From Crossiella sp. CA-258035 (GTDB lineage: Bacteria > Actinomycetota > Actinomycetes > Mycobacteriales > Pseudonocardiaceae), in contig NZ_CP116413.1 of NCBI RefSeq assembly GCF_030064675.1, forward strand, positions 2,388,001 to 2,452,000: a DNA stretch of 64,000 nucleotides, given 5' to 3'. Positions within the stretch are counted from its first letter, which is position 1. Every line of letters begins with the position of its first letter. Positions 33,403 to 41,951 of this stretch are shown piece after piece. The notes below the pieces were generated by a model. It was given only the letters and a program-made list of their open reading frames with translations. It searched no databases and was not told the origin of the DNA. Made by a program: the position numbers and the translations under genes.

Positions 33403-36180
33403 TTATGCACTAACCGCCGCGTCCGGACTGTGCAGTCCCGCCGGTAGGTCAGCCCGCCGGGTCACGTTGAGCTTCTTGTACACCCGGGTCAGGTGCTGCT
33501 CGACCGTGCTGATCGTGATGCACAGCTTGCTGGCGATCTGCCGGTTCGTGTGTCCCTGCGCGGCCAGCGCGGCCACCCGCTGCTCGGCGTCGGAGAGCGC
33601 GGTCATCCGGTCCGCGTCCACCTCCACCGGGGCGGGCGGGACCTCGGCCTCGACGCCGGCCTGACCGGGCACCAGCTCCTCGCACAGCGGCGACGCCTGG
33701 CACTCCCGCGCCAGGTGCCAGGCCCGGCGCAGGGTCATCCGCGCCTGGGTGGAGTCCGCGTCCAGCTGCGCCCTGCTCAGCTCGCCGAGCGCCCTGGCCA
33801 GCTGCAACCGGTCGCCACCCGCGCGGGAGAGCTCGACCGCCTCGGTGAGCAGCTGGGTGCGCCGGTGCGGCTCGCTGATCGAGGCCAGCAGCCGCAGCGC
33901 GACCCCTCGGATGCGCGGCCTGCCACCGCAGTCCATGGCCAGCTGCTCCTCCAGCAGGGCCCGCGCCTCGTGCTGCTTGCCCAGCCGGATCAGCACCTCG
34001 GCGGCGTCGCTGCGCCACGGCACGAACGAGGGGCGGTCCATGCCCCACTCGGCCATCAGCTCCCCGCACAGCCGGAAGTCGCCCAGCGCCGCGTAGAGCC
34101 GGTCCGCGGCCAGGTGGCAGCGGCCGCGCGCGGAGAGGTACTGCAAGCCGAAGGTCGACTCCAGCATCGCGTCCGGGGTCGGCAGGTTGAGCAGTTCCTC
34201 GGCCTCGGCCAGCTTGCCCATCTCGGTCAGCGCCACGATCAGGCTGCCAAGGGGACCCCCTACCGCCACCCCCCAGGTGTGCGGGGTGGTGTGCCGCAGC
34301 GCGGCGCGGGCGTGCAGCTCGGCGCCGGGCAGGTCGCCCTGGCGCAGCGCCATCGCGGCCCTGGCCGAGGCGAACATGGCGTGCCAGCCCGGCGCGTTGC
34401 GCTCGGCCGACTCGGCCAGCAGGGCGTCCGCCCAGGGCAGCGCCTTGTCCAGCCGGTCGGCGAAGTAGAGCACCATCAGCGCGGAGACCAGCGCGTCGAA
34501 GGTCTTCTCGGACAGCCGGGAGCCCTGCAGCACCTGCTCGGCGTCCATGATCGCGGTCTCCTCGGGACCGTCCGCGATCACCCGGCGCAGCGCCAGCCCG
34601 GTCTGCAACCGCGGATCCCGCACCGCGCCAAGGGAAATCGCCTCGGGCGTCAGCTCGGCCTCGGGCAGCCTGGACAGCAGCGGCGGGTGCATGCTGTACA
34701 TCCACTCCCGGGTGACCGCCAGCTCCAGCGCGGTCTGCCGGTCGGTCTGCCCGACCGTCGCGCTCAGCTGGTTCAGCGCCTCGGCGGCCTCGTCGTTGCG
34801 GCCGTGCAGCAGCAGGCAGCGCACCGAGGTCAGCGCGTCCCTGGTGTTCAGCGTGCCCTTGCGCAGCGCTTCGGTCAGCTCGGCCAGGTGCCGGGCCACC
34901 ACCGCCGGGTTCGCCCTGCGGGCCAGGCCCACCAGCATCATCCGGATGGTCGCCCGGTTCTGGTCGTCGGTGCTGCTGCGGTGCGCCAGCTCCAGGCACT
35001 CCACCGCGTACTCCACCCGGTCCTCGGTCAGCGCGTGCTCGCCAGCGGACCAGAGCACCTGCACCGCCCACTGCCCGCTGATCCGGCCGGCGGCCAGCAG
35101 GTGCTCGGCGATCGGCGCGGGCGGCTCGCCGGCCAGGTGCAGCCGGTGCGCGGCCCGCAGGTGCAGCTCGGCGCGGTCGGCGGCGGACAGGTCGGCCAGC
35201 ACCGCGGCGCCCACCGCGGGATGCCGGAACCCGCCGCGCCGGGCCAGTCCGGCCCCGAGCAGGGTGTCCACCGCCTGCGACACCGTCTGCGGCGGCAGTT
35301 CCAGCAGCCCGGCCAGCGGCTCGGTCTCGGTGTCGCCGAGCACCGCGATGCCCTGCGCCGCCCGCAGCAGCGACGGGTTGCTGCGGTGCAGGCAGGCCAG
35401 CACGGCCTGGCTGAACGCCTCGCCGACGCTGAGCCCGCCGGGGGTCAGCGCGGAGTGCTGGTCCTCCACCAGCGCGCGCACCAGCAGCGGGTTGCCGCCG
35501 GTCAGCTCGTGGCAGTCGGCGGCCAGGTGCACCGCGCCGGGCAGCTCCTGCGCCAGCATCTCGGCCACCCCGCGCACCGACAGCGGGGTCAGCCGGATCC
35601 GCCGGAAGTGCGGCTGCCGCAGCAACTCCGTGCGGAAGGCGGGGTGCGCCGGGGCCGCGCCGGTCAGCTCGGTGAACAGCACCAGCACCCGGTGCGCGCG
35701 CTGCCTGCGGGTCAGGTCCACCAGCACCCGGACCGAGGCCACGTCCGCGTGGTCCACGTCGTCGATGCTGAGCACCAGCATCGAGTCCTGGGACAGCGCG
35801 AGCAGCGTGTCGGCCAGGTCGTGCGCGATCCGCGCCTGGACCCGCTCGGTCACCTCGTTGTCCGGTTCGGTGCGGGTGGCGGTGGCCTGGCCCTCGTCCA
35901 GCAGCGCCAGCACCCTGGCCAGCGGCTCCGGCGCCAGTGCCGCGCCTCGCAGCAGCTGGCGCAGCAGGCCGAGCGGCATGTTCCGCTCCGCGCGGGTCCC
36001 GGTGGCGGTCAGCAGCAGGGCGCCGGCGGCGCGCGCGTTCTCCCCGAACACGTGCAACAGCTCGGTTTTGCCGCTGGCCACCGGCCCGGTCACCATCGCG
36101 ACCCGGCCGCGGCCCTCCGCCGTGTCAGCGAGTAATCGTCGCAGGAAGTCCAGCTGTCCGTCCCGCTCGGCCAAGGCCAT
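33403..36180 (-). CDS. LAL-family pathway activator, PikD-like
   Basis: A large LuxR regulator of 925 residues, the size of PikD. The N-terminus has a Walker A motif (GPVASGKT, residues 32-39) and a Walker B-like LSIDDVD near 130. A long helical/TPR region follows, and a LuxR helix-turn-helix lies at about 860-915 (LSDAEQRVAALAAQGHTNRQIASKL). LAL proteins of this type switch on macrolide clusters. It lies on the same strand as the isomerase and aminotransferase and opposite to the PKS genes. Codon 16 is TTA, the rare leucine codon read by the bldA tRNA, so translation is probably tied to late growth. I found no other TTA in the pathway genes I checked by eye. Confidence 0.93.
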   Translation of the reverse strand: MALAERDGQLDFLRRLLADTAEGRGRVAMVTGPVASGKTELLHVFGENARAAGALLLTATGTRAERNMPLGLLRQLLRGAALAPEPLARVLALLDEGQATATRTEPDNEVTERVQARIAHDLADTLLALSQDSMLVLSIDDVDHADVASVRVLVDLTRRQRAHRVLVLFTELTGAAPAHPAFRTELLRQPHFRRIRLTPLSVRGVAEMLAQELPGAVHLAADCHELTGGNPLLVRALVEDQHSALTPGGLSVGEAFSQAVLACLHRSNPSLLRAAQGIAVLGDTETEPLAGLLELPPQTVSQAVDTLLGAGLARRGGFRHPAVGAAVLADLSAADRAELHLRAAHRLHLAGEPPAPIAEHLLAAGRISGQWAVQVLWSAGEHALTEDRVEYAVECLELAHRSSTDDQNRATIRMMLVGLARRANPAVVARHLAELTEALRKGTLNTRDALTSVRCLLLHGRNDEAAEALNQLSATVGQTDRQTALELAVTREWMYSMHPPLLSRLPEAELTPEAISLGAVRDPRLQTGLALRRVIADGPEETAIMDAEQVLQGSRLSEKTFDALVSALMVLYFADRLDKALPWADALLAESAERNAPGWHAMFASARAAMALRQGDLPGAELHARAALRHTTPHTWGVAVGGPLGSLIVALTEMGKLAEAEELLNLPTPDAMLESTFGLQYLSARGRCHLAADRLYAALGDFRLCGELMAEWGMDRPSFVPWRSDAAEVLIRLGKQHEARALLEEQLAMDCGGRPRIRGVALRLLASISEPHRRTQLLTEAVELSRAGGDRLQLARALGELSRAQLDADSTQARMTLRRAWHLARECQASPLCEELVPGQAGVEAEVPPAPVEVDADRMTALSDAEQRVAALAAQGHTNRQIASKLCITISTVEQHLTRVYKKLNVTRRADLPAGLHSPDAAVSA
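36133..36135 (-). other. TTA (bldA-type) leucine codon in the LAL activator
   Basis: The coding strand reads CGA CGA TTA CTC for Arg14-Arg15-Leu16-Leu17, next to a CTC leucine in a gene that otherwise uses G/C-ending codons. In Streptomyces such codons in pathway regulators delay expression until the bldA tRNA matures. Confidence 0.9.
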
Positions 36181-36402
36181 GCAGGATTCACCCCATCCCC
36201 AGTCCCCAGTGGATAGCCCGTTAGGGTGACGGGCTACTCAGTCGGCCGAGGGATGAGAGCTGCGCCACTCCCTCTCTCGACCGAAATTCACCATAACAGG
36301 CAGTTTCTGCCAGGTTCGAGCCTAAACAAGTGACGTGAGTCCCAGACCCCCGCGCATCAAATATTCGGTACGTCAGAGCGACGTCAAGTTTGCCGCCGGT
36401 TG
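36181..36402. promoter_or_regulatory. Gap between GH5 gene and LAL activator, with two hairpins
   Basis: This 222-bp stretch holds no gene. TAGCCCGT (36214-36221) pairs with ACGGGCTA (36229-36236), 33-56 bases before the LAL start, and could be an operator or leader hairpin. GGCAG-TTT-CTGCC (36299-36311) is a weak hairpin that may end the GH5 transcript. The stretch 36340-36400 is less GC-rich than its surroundings. I cannot place promoter boxes with confidence. Confidence 0.45.
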
Positions 36403-38280
36403 TCAGCGCACCGTCCCGGCGAACCCTCGGCAGAGCAGCGCGTCCGGGGTGCGCGCCGAGCCGATCCGCCCGGTCCAGGCCACCCCGGCCAGCACCTCGC
36501 CGTCCCCGCACTGACCCTTGTGCCGCCCGGGCGCGAACTCCCCGCCGCGGGTGCTCGCCCGGTTGTCGCCCCGGTCGAACCACACCGTGCGGTCCGGCCC
36601 GCCTGCCGACCGGCCGGCCGGGGCGCACAGCAGCGCCGAGACCGCCGCCCCGCGCGCGCTGTAACCGATGGCCAGCTGACCGGCCGGGCACTGGAACTTG
36701 GTGTAGCCGCTCGCCCAGTCCGCGGTCACGAACCGCTCGTCGGTCACCACCTGGTGTTCGGCAGGCACCGGCAGCGGGCCGCCGGCGTCGGTGCACAGGC
36801 CGCGGTTGCCGGTGTGGCTGAGCCCGATCAGCCGCTGACCGTCCGGGCACACCGCCTTGCGCGCGCCGGAGTCCCAGTCCGGCAGCCCGCGCATCCGCAT
36901 CGACTGCACCAGGTCGCCGTGGTCGATGGCCAGCTGACGCCATTGCGGCACAACGGGAACCGGCCCGGTCTTGCCGGAGGCGGCGATCAGCCTGCGCCAG
37001 GCCGGGGCGCGCCAGTCGTCGCCGTCGTCGAGGAACATCCGGTTGCCCGCCGCGTCCCAGTGTGCCAGCGCCCAGCCGTTGCCGCGCCGGTTCTCGTGCC
37101 AGCCGACCAGCGGCCAGTAGGCGAAGTCCGCGTCCGCCTTGATGAGCTCGTCCACGAAGTTCTCGAACCAGGCCCTGGGTTTCGCGCCGGTCTCCGCCCG
37201 GCCGCCCACGCCGAACTCGCTGACCCACACCGGCGCGGTGAAGTGCTGGCCCTCCTCGGTGACGAAGGAAGCCTGCCGCCGCAACACTTCCGCCAGCTCG
37301 GTGCGGCTCAGGTCCTGGTAGCGCGGATCGCTGGTCTCGCCGATCCCGGTGGCCCCGCTGTGGTTCGGCCCGGTGTAGCCGTAGAAGTGCGCGGCGTAGA
37401 CCAGCTTTCCCGAGCGCGCCAAGGTGTTCGACAGCGTGCGCACCGGTTCCAGCGTCGGCCGCCCGTGCGGTAGGCCGTCGACCGGGATGCCGAACCAGTT
37501 GATGCCCTCGATCACGATCAGCAGCTCGGGGTTGGCCTCGCTGAGGATCCGGTCGCCCGCCCGCTGCGCCGCCGCGTGCCAGTCCCTGGCATCGCCGAGA
37601 CCCCAGTTGGGATCGTCGAGCACGTTGCGCCGCACCTCGTTGTACAGGTCCGCGCCGGCCACCCGGTTGTTGGACCGGTAGCGGCGGGCCATGAACAGCC
37701 AGTCCTCCTCCCATTTCTGCGCGGTCTGGGCGGTGTTCCAGCGTTCATTTCCGTCCACTCCGCAGCACCAGCGGCTGGTCGTGGTGTGGTTGTTCAGGAA
37801 AACCGCGAACCCGGCCGCGGTCAGTGCGGCCACCACCGCGTCATAGACACCAAGGGGCGTCCTTCCGCGCAGCTGCGGGTTCGCCGCCACTGCCCGATCG
37901 GGCACCGGGGCGGTCTCGTGGATCATCTGGTTGGAGAACGGCAGCCGGATGCTGTTGAGCCCCAACGCCTGGAAGCTGCCGATCAGCTCGGCCAGCGGCG
38001 CCCGGTCCAGGCCGAGCGGGATGCCGGAGCTCATCTCCCCGGCGTGGTGGTTGGCCGGATCGGTGATCTCGCCGCTGCCGTTGTAGGTGCCGCTGGCGCC
38101 GTGCCAGTTCCCGGCGCGCAGTCGAAACCGGTTTCCGTCCGCATCCACCACGTACCGGCCGCGGGTGCTCAACGGTCCGCGCCAGTCATCGGTAAACGCT
38201 TGCACCGGCGCCGGAACTGTCAGCAGGGAGGCCAGAACTGTCACAACCACAAGGGCCGAGCTGGGCAGATGCCACTTCAT
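36403..38280 (-). CDS. Secreted GH5-like cellulase-family hydrolase with Cys-repeat C-terminus
   Basis: A 625-residue exported protein. I chose the ATG at 38280 because it gives a clean signal peptide (MKWHLPSSALVVVTVLASLL...VQA); an in-frame ATG seven codons upstream would add MHRHHDR. The TIM-barrel part (about 35-450) has GNWHG, LNNH, LYNEVRR with the likely acid/base Glu215, and WVSEFG with the likely nucleophile Glu355, all as in GH5. The last 170 residues form three repeats, each with a pair of cysteines (VCPDGQRLIGLS...LC, QCPAGQLAIGYS...LC, QCGDGEVLAGVA...LC), an accessory domain I do not recognise. It probably degrades a beta-glycan outside the cell and has no clear link with the macrolide. 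Confidence 0.85.
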   Translation of the reverse strand: MKWHLPSSALVVVTVLASLLTVPAPVQAFTDDWRGPLSTRGRYVVDADGNRFRLRAGNWHGASGTYNGSGEITDPANHHAGEMSSGIPLGLDRAPLAELIGSFQALGLNSIRLPFSNQMIHETAPVPDRAVAANPQLRGRTPLGVYDAVVAALTAAGFAVFLNNHTTTSRWCCGVDGNERWNTAQTAQKWEEDWLFMARRYRSNNRVAGADLYNEVRRNVLDDPNWGLGDARDWHAAAQRAGDRILSEANPELLIVIEGINWFGIPVDGLPHGRPTLEPVRTLSNTLARSGKLVYAAHFYGYTGPNHSGATGIGETSDPRYQDLSRTELAEVLRRQASFVTEEGQHFTAPVWVSEFGVGGRAETGAKPRAWFENFVDELIKADADFAYWPLVGWHENRRGNGWALAHWDAAGNRMFLDDGDDWRAPAWRRLIAASGKTGPVPVVPQWRQLAIDHGDLVQSMRMRGLPDWDSGARKAVCPDGQRLIGLSHTGNRGLCTDAGGPLPVPAEHQVVTDERFVTADWASGYTKFQCPAGQLAIGYSARGAAVSALLCAPAGRSAGGPDRTVWFDRGDNRASTRGGEFAPGRHKGQCGDGEVLAGVAWTGRIGSARTPDALLCRGFAGTVR

Positions 38281-38383
38281 ACGGTCATGGTGGCGATGCA
38301 CACAGTGGCCGCGGAACCGACGAACGGCGGCCAGGTGTATGAATGAACATGGGGTGGGGACCCACGCGAACGAGGGACAAGTG

Positions 38384-38920
38384 GTGATCTTCTGGGACCG
38401 GGTCGACAGCACGATAATCGGGTACTGCGGGGCTGACCAGGTCGAATGGCTACGTCAGCGGCTGACCGAGTTCGCCGCGCTGATCGACTGGCGGACCGCG
38501 CAGTACACCACCGACTACCCGCTCGGCGCCGAGCTCGGCCTGCCCCTGCCCACCGGCCCCAGCAACGAACCCGCGCTGGAGTTCCTGCTCCGGATGAACC
38601 TGGAGGAGGACCTGCCCGAGGAAGCCAGACTGCTGTGGGAGCCCGACTTCCTCTCCTGGCTGCGCCAGGGCGTGGACCACGCGATCAACGTGCTGCCCGC
38701 CGACGGCGCGCCGATCGTGTTGCACGACAACCCGGAGACGCTGCGGCACTGGAACGCGGTGCTGTTCAACCTGCGGGTGGCCTACGCGGTGACCTGGGTG
38801 CCCGAGGTCCTGCTGCACGACGAGCTGCCCGAACCGCCAGCCGACCTGCGCCCGCGCTACGACCACGCCCGCTGGCTGTGGGAAGCCGTGCACAGCCTGG
38901 CCAACTTCGCCGACGCCTGA
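38384..38920 (+). CDS. Hypothetical protein, about 178 residues
   Basis: A small acidic soluble protein (IFWDRVDSTIIGYCGADQVEWL...) without signal peptide or membrane segment. I chose the GTG at 38384 because GAGGGA lies six bases upstream; GTG 38381 and ATG 38339 are in-frame alternatives. Its middle (LLRMNLEEDLPEEARLLW) and end (NPETLRHWNAVLFNLRVAYAVTW) distantly recall the DUF2017 family of actinobacteria, but I would not assign it. It is divergent from the GH5 gene and converges on the TetR gene. Confidence 0.7.
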   Translation: MIFWDRVDSTIIGYCGADQVEWLRQRLTEFAALIDWRTAQYTTDYPLGAELGLPLPTGPSNEPALEFLLRMNLEEDLPEEARLLWEPDFLSWLRQGVDHAINVLPADGAPIVLHDNPETLRHWNAVLFNLRVAYAVTWVPEVLLHDELPEPPADLRPRYDHARWLWEAVHSLANFADA

Positions 38921-38938
38921 CCCGCCGACCGCCCCCGC

Positions 38939-39134
38939 ACCGCGTGTTGGCCGTTCCCGTACCGCGTGTTGGCCGATCTCGTACGCAGTCTTGGCCGATC
39001 TCGTACGGAGTCTTGGCCGATTGCGTACGCCACAACGGTTGGCCCGCGGCGCACGGCCGCTCACCGCGTCCACAACGGCCAACACCGGGTACGAGATTGG
39101 CCAACACTCCGTACGAGATCGGCCAACACGGTGG
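38939..39134. repeat. Array of 22-bp repeats, four direct then three inverted
   Basis: Units at 38939, 38961, 38983 and 39005 follow each other with exactly 22-bp period and share TTGGCCGATCTCGTAC. After about 42 bases of partial match, three units in the opposite orientation start at 39069, 39091 and 39113. The array fills the gap between two convergent stops (38920 and 39142). It could fold into a long hairpin and act as a bidirectional terminator or REP-like element, or bind a protein. There are no unique spacers, so it is not a CRISPR array. Confidence 0.85.
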
Positions 39135-39141
39135 GGTGGGG

Positions 39142-39717
39142 TCAGCGGTAGGACTCGATCAGGCGCTTGAGGTGGCGGCCGGTGGTTTCCAGCGGCTCCA
39201 CGCTGCGGGTGACCTGGGCTGAGACCTCCGCGCCGCTGAGCGCGTTGATCACCGTGCCGGCCAGTTCCCGCGCCAGCTCTTCGTGGTAGCCGCTGGACTT
39301 CAGCTTCTCGAACACCAGCCGCTCCCAGTTCGCGAAGGTCTCCGCGCAGGCCCGCTGGATCTCCGGCACCCGGCCCGCGGTCTCCAAGGCGGTCGCGGTG
39401 ACCGGGCAGCCCTCCTCCCAGCCGGAGTCCCGCAGGTAGGTCCCGTTCATCGCGGCCACCTGGTACACCGCCTCGGCCGGATCCTCGTGCGCGGCCAGGA
39501 TCTCGGTCAGCATCTCGGCGAACTCCTCGTCCGCGTGCCGGACCGCGGCCACCGCCAGCTCCTGCTTGCCGCCGGGGAAGAAGTGGTACACCGAGCCCAG
39601 GGTGGCGCTGGCCTCCCTGGCGATCTGCTTGATGCCGGTGCCCTCGTACCCCTGTCGCTGCATCAGCTTCGACGTGGTGTGCACGATCCGGTCGCGGGTG
39701 CCCAGTGCCTCAGTCAC
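39142..39717 (-). CDS. TetR-family regulator
   Basis: A 191-residue TetR repressor. The N-terminal helix-turn-helix reads GTGIKQIAREASATLGSVYHFFPGGKQEL (about residues 26-54). The C-terminal ligand domain has WEEGCPVTATALE, typical of the YxaF/LmrA-like group. It is divergent from the imine-reductase-like gene with 90 bases between them, a gap that holds a duplicated palindromic sequence. It most likely represses itself and its neighbour and responds to a small organic molecule. Confidence 0.92.
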   Translation of the reverse strand: MTEALGTRDRIVHTTSKLMQRQGYEGTGIKQIAREASATLGSVYHFFPGGKQELAVAAVRHADEEFAEMLTEILAAHEDPAEAVYQVAAMNGTYLRDSGWEEGCPVTATALETAGRVPEIQRACAETFANWERLVFEKLKSSGYHEELARELAGTVINALSGAEVSAQVTRSVEPLETTGRHLKRLIESYR

Positions 39718-39728
39718 CGCCCCATCCT

Positions 39729-39793
39729 ACTAAGTAGAGCGTTCGTTCTAGTGTGTGCTACGGTCCAATCACTAAGTAGAGCGTTCGTTCTAG
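39729..39793. promoter_or_regulatory. Duplicated TetR operator
   Basis: A 23-bp sequence occurs twice without mismatch, at 39729-39751 and 39771-39793, starting 42 bases apart (close to four helical turns). Each copy holds the near-palindrome TAGAACGAACGCTCTA. One copy lies close to the TetR start, the other ends just before the GAGGAGGG ribosome site of the reductase gene. This is the expected layout for repression of both divergent genes. Confidence 0.85.
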
Positions 39794-39807
39794 AGGAGGG
39801 ACTTCCT

Positions 39808-40677
39808 GTGGGGAAGGCAGTGACGATCGTGGGTCTGGGGCCGATGGGGCAGGCCATGGCCGCGGCTTACCTGGACCGCGGTTACGCGGTGACGGTGTGG
39901 AACCGGACCGCGAGCAAGGCGGACGCGCTGGTGGCCAAGGGCGCGGTGCGCGCGGAGACGGTGGCCGCGGCGCTCAAGGCCGGCGGGCCGGTGATCCTCA
40001 GCCTCACCGAGCACACCGCGATGTACGCGATCCTGGAACAGGCCACCGACGCCCTGGACGGCGTGGTGCTGATCAACCTCAGCTCCGACACCCCGGCCAA
40101 GTCCAGGGCCGCGGCCGAGTGGGCGACCGGGCACGGCGCGGCCTACCTGACCGGCGGCGTGCAGGTGCCGCCGTACCTGATCGCGACCGAGGGCGCGGCC
40201 AGCTTCTACAGCGGCCCCAAGGAGTTGTTCGAGGCGCACCGGGAGACCCTGGAGGTCATCACCGCGGCGGACTACCGCGGCGAGGACCAGGGCCTGGCCC
40301 CGCTGTACTACCAGATCATGATCACCATCTTCTGGACCAACATGACCGCGCACGTGCAGGCGCTGGCCATGGCCGAGGCCAACGGGATCAGCGCGATGGA
40401 GTACCTGCCCTACGCGCGCAACGCCGCCGACATCGGGCCGATCTTCATGGAGATGACCTCGAAGGAGGTCGACGCCCGCGAGTACCCCGGCGCGGACGCG
40501 ACCCTGCTGATGAACCTCGCCAGCGCCGAGCACGCGCTGGAGACCGCGCGGGACTCCGGCGTGGACACCGCGCTGCCCGCCACGGTCGCGGCGATCTTCC
40601 GCCGCGCGGTGGACGCCGGGTACGGCCAGAACGGGTTCACCAGCGTCTTCGAGGTGCTGCGCAAGCAGGACGCCTGA
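39808..40677 (+). CDS. Imine reductase-like NAD(P)-binding oxidoreductase
   Basis: A 289-residue protein of the 6-phosphogluconate dehydrogenase-like superfamily. I chose the GTG at 39808 for its strong GAGGAGGG site seven bases upstream. GLGPMG (residues 9-14) binds the dinucleotide and WNRT (31-34) is the NADPH-selecting loop. The middle (LYYQIMITIFWTNMTAHVQALAMAEANGI) and the helical C-terminal dimerisation half match imine reductases (IREDs). The natural substrate of most IREDs is unknown. Control by the adjacent TetR regulator suggests an inducible response to a cyclic imine or similar compound. A beta-hydroxyacid dehydrogenase relative is the alternative. Confidence 0.85.
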   Translation: MGKAVTIVGLGPMGQAMAAAYLDRGYAVTVWNRTASKADALVAKGAVRAETVAAALKAGGPVILSLTEHTAMYAILEQATDALDGVVLINLSSDTPAKSRAAAEWATGHGAAYLTGGVQVPPYLIATEGAASFYSGPKELFEAHRETLEVITAADYRGEDQGLAPLYYQIMITIFWTNMTAHVQALAMAEANGISAMEYLPYARNAADIGPIFMEMTSKEVDAREYPGADATLLMNLASAEHALETARDSGVDTALPATVAAIFRRAVDAGYGQNGFTSVFEVLRKQDA

Positions 40678-40818
40678 GCCCGGTTCCTACGACTGGCAGG
40701 TGATGGCCGGATCCGCCTCGCTGGGGACTCGGGCGCATGCCCCCGCCGCCTAGCGTTGAGCAGGCAATGCAGGGAAGTCCAGCGGCCCGGTCACGAGTCG
40801 CGGAGCAGGGGAGTGGAC

Positions 40819-41025
40819 ATGCGCGTCACGCTGGAGGTTCTCGGGTGGATCGCCCTGGTGAACGGGGTGGGGTCCTTCATCTCCCGTCAGGTCAACGGGA
40901 AGGATTGGTTCCTGATGAGAACCTTCAGTGAGTACCAGCCCGCGGCCAACGTGGTGGTCGCGGTGATCGGTGTCGCGCTGCTGGTCGCCAGTTTCTCCAT
41001 GAAAAGGAGCGAACAGCGCGCATGA
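40819..41025 (+). CDS. Small membrane protein, 68 residues
   Basis: It starts at ATG 40819 behind GGGGAGTGG and has two likely membrane helices: VLGWIALVNGVGSFI (about 6-20) and NVVVAVIGVALLVASFSM (about 44-61), with a charged C-terminus. I do not recognise it. It stands alone, 141 bases after the IRED-like gene, converging on the NarL-type regulator. Confidence 0.65.
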   Translation: MRVTLEVLGWIALVNGVGSFISRQVNGKDWFLMRTFSEYQPAANVVVAVIGVALLVASFSMKRSEQRA

Positions 41026-41100
41026 CGCTTCGTGTCCTAGGTCGCTTCGCGCGGTTTTGCCGCCGGAGCGGCCCAGGTCGCCGTTATCCCGGTATTTCGC

Positions 41101-41805
41101 TCAAGGGAGCAGTCCGGCCGCTCGCGCCGCCAGCACCGCGCCGCCGCGGTCACTCACCTTGAGTTTGGTGAACATGCGCTGCAGGTAAGTTTTCACCGTC
41201 GGTTCGGTCACCGACAACCGCTGCGCGATCTCCCCGGTGCGGTTTCCGGTGGCCACCAGCCGCAGCACCTGGAGCTCCCGCGCGGACAGCCTCGGCGTGC
41301 TGCCGCCGTCGCGCACCCTGGCCACCAGTTGCGGCAGCAGCGAGGTGGAGATGGGGGTGCCGCCGTTGCCCGCGCCGCGCACCGCGTTGATCAGCTCCGC
41401 ACTGCCGGAGGACTTGAGCACGAACCCCCGCGCGCCCGCTTCCAGCGCCCTGACCACCTGGTTCCGGTCGTTAGAGAAGGCCAGCAGCGGGATCCGGGGG
41501 AACACCCTGGCCGCCTTGCGGATGACCTCGACCCCGTCTCCGGTAGCACCCGTGGCGGCGATCTCGACCAGCAGCACGTCCGGGGTCTCGACCGCGATAC
41601 CCCTGGCGGCCTGCTCCCAGCTGCCTGCCCATCCGGAGAGGTAGATGTCGGACTGGTCCCAGAACGCGGCGCGCAGCCCCTGGGCCACGACCGGTTCCGG
41701 ATCGATGAGGTAGACCTTGAATTCACGGGTGCTGGGGTGCGTCAGGTGGTGTACCTGGAGCTGAGTGTTCATCGCATTCCCGAGGTCGATGGCGGTGGAT
41801 GACAT
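41101..41805 (-). CDS. Orphan NarL/LuxR-type regulator with atypical receiver domain
   Basis: A 234-residue protein with a response-regulator fold (about 29-145) and a LuxR helix-turn-helix (about 168-232, LSARELQVLRLVATGNRTGEIAQRL). In the receiver the first acidic pair is Asp35-Pro36 rather than Asp-Asp, and the phosphoacceptor position is Glu81 (VLLVEIAATG) rather than Asp; the conserved lysine remains (Lys131, FVLKSS). Such atypical receivers are usually not controlled by a kinase, and Glu can mimic phosphorylation. No histidine kinase is nearby. An alternative start at Met12 (MNTQLQVHH) would shorten the N-terminus. Its target is unknown. Confidence 0.88.
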   Translation of the reverse strand: MSSTAIDLGNAMNTQLQVHHLTHPSTREFKVYLIDPEPVVAQGLRAAFWDQSDIYLSGWAGSWEQAARGIAVETPDVLLVEIAATGATGDGVEVIRKAARVFPRIPLLAFSNDRNQVVRALEAGARGFVLKSSGSAELINAVRGAGNGGTPISTSLLPQLVARVRDGGSTPRLSARELQVLRLVATGNRTGEIAQRLSVTEPTVKTYLQRMFTKLKVSDRGGAVLAARAAGLLP

Positions 41806-41951
41806 CGGGTGTCACCCTGATCGGAGTACAAGTTCGTCGACTTGGCGGTGGACATCTTTTGTGTTCCGATGGTCTGCGGTTCTCGTTCTCCCTGGCCTCC
41901 CCGGTCGCGACGCTTTTTCGTGGGTGAACGCTAAACTTTTTTGTGAGTGTA

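Noticed and set aside
38939-39134. CRISPR array
   Set aside because: Repeats abut without unique spacers, change orientation midway, and no cas gene is near.
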